A DNA stretch of 58,396 nt, taken from assembly GCA_910584785.1 (NCBI GenBank), contig CAJUDX010000008.1:14384-72779 (forward strand). The letters are read 5' to 3'. The translations under genes and the position numbers were made by a program. This DNA comes from an uncultured Lachnospiraceae bacterium. GTDB lineage: Bacteria; Bacillota; Clostridia; Lachnospirales; Lachnospiraceae. The notes below the pieces were generated by a model that saw only the letters and a program-made list of their open reading frames with translations, was not told where the DNA came from and ran no database searches. Positions 57,108 through 58,396 of this stretch are shown one piece after another (within the stretch, counting starts at the first letter, position 1; the number at the start of each line of letters is the position of its first letter).

Positions 57108-58396
57108 ATGGCAGGAAAGATACAATTACTTCTTCCGGTGGTTTTTCCTATTTTGATGGGAATTATCGTAGTGACTGCGAAGGGGCTTAGAAATAACCGA
57201 AAGGGCCTGTGCCGGGTGGTGTCTGTGGGGCTGGTGGTGAGCTGGCTGCTTGTTCTTTGGGCACTGACCGTGGATAGCGGGGGGCTTAGCCTTTGGCAGT
57301 TTACCGCTGCAGTGGAGATTGCCTTTAAGGTGGATGGCATCAGCCGTCTGTTTGCCGGGCTGACAGCGACGGTGTGGCTTTTGGTTGGAATTTATTCGTT
57401 TTCCTATATGACACACGAAGAGAGGGAACATGAATTTTTCGGGTGTTATTTGATTGTACTGGGTGTATTGATTGGGCTGGATTTTTCAGCAAATTTAATC
57501 ACCTTTTATCTGTTTTATGAGGCAATGACACTGACCTCCCTTCCCTTGGTTCTCCATGAGAGGACGAAGGAAGCGGTGATGGCTGGCCTGAAATATTTAT
57601 TTTATTCTGTTGCGGGCGCTTTTTTGGCGCTGTTTGGAATCTTTTTTCTGACTGTGACGGCGGGGGATCTGACTTTTCTTCCCGGCGGTGTTCTTAAAGC
57701 AGAAATGCTTGCCGGGCGGGAAGCAGTGTTTTTTGCAGCTCTCTGCTGTATGCTTGTTGGTTTTGGCGCGAAGGCGGGAATGTTTCCCCTGCATGGCTGG
57801 CTGCCCACGGCCCATCCGGTGGCTCCGGCTCCGGCAAGTGCTGTGCTTTCCGGTGTGATTACCAAGTCCGGTGTGCTGGGAATTATCCGGGTAGTGTATT
57901 ATATTGCGGGGCCCAGGCTGATTCGCGGGAGCTGGGTGCAGACGGTGTGGATGATTCTGACCCTGACTACAGTATTTATGGGCTCTATGCTGGCCTATAA
58001 GGAACCTGTGCTGAAAAAGCGGCTGGCTTATTCGACGGTCAGCCAGGTTTCCTATATTTTGTTTGGTTTAAGTCTTTTGGAGCCGACGGGCTTTGTGGGG
58101 GCATTGTCCCATGTCATCTTCCATTCACTGGTGAAAAATGCATTGTTTATGTCGGCTGGAGCAGTTATTTTTTGCACGGGCTGGACGAAGGTGGAGCAGA
58201 TGAAGGGACTTGGACGGGTGATGCCAAAGATGCTGGCCTGCTATACCCTGGTTTCGCTGACTTTGGTGGGAATACCGCCGACCAGCGGTTTTATCAGTAA
58301 ATGGTATCTGGCGCAGGGGGCATTATCCTCAGAAACCGGAGTATTTACCTGGCTGGGGCCGGTGATTTTGCTGATAAGTGCTCTTTTAACGGCGGG
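57108..58396 (+). CDS. second NuoL/M/N-like ion-translocating subunit (3' end cut by window)
   Basis: The frame is open from the ATG at 57108 to the window end (429 codons plus two bases). It shows the same family signatures: FGAKAGMFPLHGWLPTAHPV, APASAVLSGVITKSGVLGII, KKRLAYSTVSQVSYILFGLS and FHSLVKNALFMSAGA. AAGGAG lies 7 bases before the ATG; an ATG at 57102 is too close. Its presence beside subunit D mirrors the H/H' pair of Mbs/Mbx complexes. It could also be an MrpA-like N-terminal module; the missing 3' end would decide. Confidence 0.9.
   Translation, partial: MAGKIQLLLPVVFPILMGIIVVTAKGLRNNRKGLCRVVSVGLVVSWLLVLWALTVDSGGLSLWQFTAAVEIAFKVDGISRLFAGLTATVWLLVGIYSFSYMTHEEREHEFFGCYLIVLGVLIGLDFSANLITFYLFYEAMTLTSLPLVLHERTKEAVMAGLKYLFYSVAGAFLALFGIFFLTVTAGDLTFLPGGVLKAEMLAGREAVFFAALCCMLVGFGAKAGMFPLHGWLPTAHPVAPAPASAVLSGVITKSGVLGIIRVVYYIAGPRLIRGSWVQTVWMILTLTTVFMGSMLAYKEPVLKKRLAYSTVSQVSYILFGLSLLEPTGFVGALSHVIFHSLVKNALFMSAGAVIFCTGWTKVEQMKGLGRVMPKMLACYTLVSLTLVGIPPTSGFISKWYLAQGALSSETGVFTWLGPVILLISALLTA

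Overview
The window looks like a chromosomal segment of a strictly anaerobic Clostridia member, most likely Lachnospiraceae. The reasons are the NADH-linked [FeFe]-hydrogenase operon, the Firmicutes gene repertoire (YitT, CvfB, DegV, CdaR, DhaS-type TetR), strong AGGAGG ribosome-binding sites and typical sigma-A promoters. No rRNA, tRNA, CRISPR array, transposase or integrase was seen. This placement is an inference from gene content; no alignment was possible.

Layout. 1-10 kb: acyl-ACP thioesterase, S1-domain CvfB-like regulator, methyltransferase, YitT membrane protein, a stand-alone UgpC/MsmK sugar-ABC ATPase, a CdaR-type regulator, a repeat-rich intergenic zone (6054-6380), an S41 peptidase, a threonine-aldolase-like enzyme and DegV. 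10-16 kb: M24 peptidase, ECF S-component-like protein, HD hydrolase, asnA and a MATE exporter. 16.0-18.9 kb: a compact AT-rich, translationally linked trio (DUF262 protein, ABC-type ATPase, HNH nuclease) that looks like an anti-phage defence cassette; this is the best candidate for an undescribed system. 19-28 kb: SEC-C protein, methyltransferase, Hsp33, a hybrid histidine kinase with its own binding lipoprotein, an abundant-looking unknown protein and a repeat-stalked polysaccharide deacetylase.

28-37 kb is an energy-metabolism island built as two divergent operons. The right operon encodes the NuoE/NuoF-like diaphorase subunits and a group A [FeFe] hydrogenase, probably an electron-bifurcating enzyme. 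The left operon encodes a second hydrogenase-like Fe-S protein with DRTGG, HATPase and PHP proteins, probably accessory or sensory. Palindromic Rex-like sequence lies between them. 37-47 kb: RNA methyltransferase, YbaK-type deacylase, LacI regulator with a HAD phosphatase and a glucoside-type PTS permease, TauE/SafE exporter with its MarR regulator and operator, and a DhaS-like TetR regulator next to fucO with a clear dyad operator. 47-52.5 kb: BTAD regulator, small XRE regulator, a structured intergenic RNA or repeat, and a 988-residue secreted acidic protein whose 3' end runs into its own terminator.

52.5-58.4 kb is an Mrp-type cation/proton antiporter module in the order E-F-G-MbhD-(MbhE+B)-C-D-D', cut by the window end. 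This order matches the membrane arm of archaeal Mbh/Mbs ferredoxin-driven complexes more than a stand-alone Mrp antiporter. Hydrogenase- or ferredoxin-oxidoreductase-like subunits may therefore lie just outside the window. A recurring oddity is short imperfect tandem duplications in intergenic regions, often directly upstream of ribosome-binding sites.
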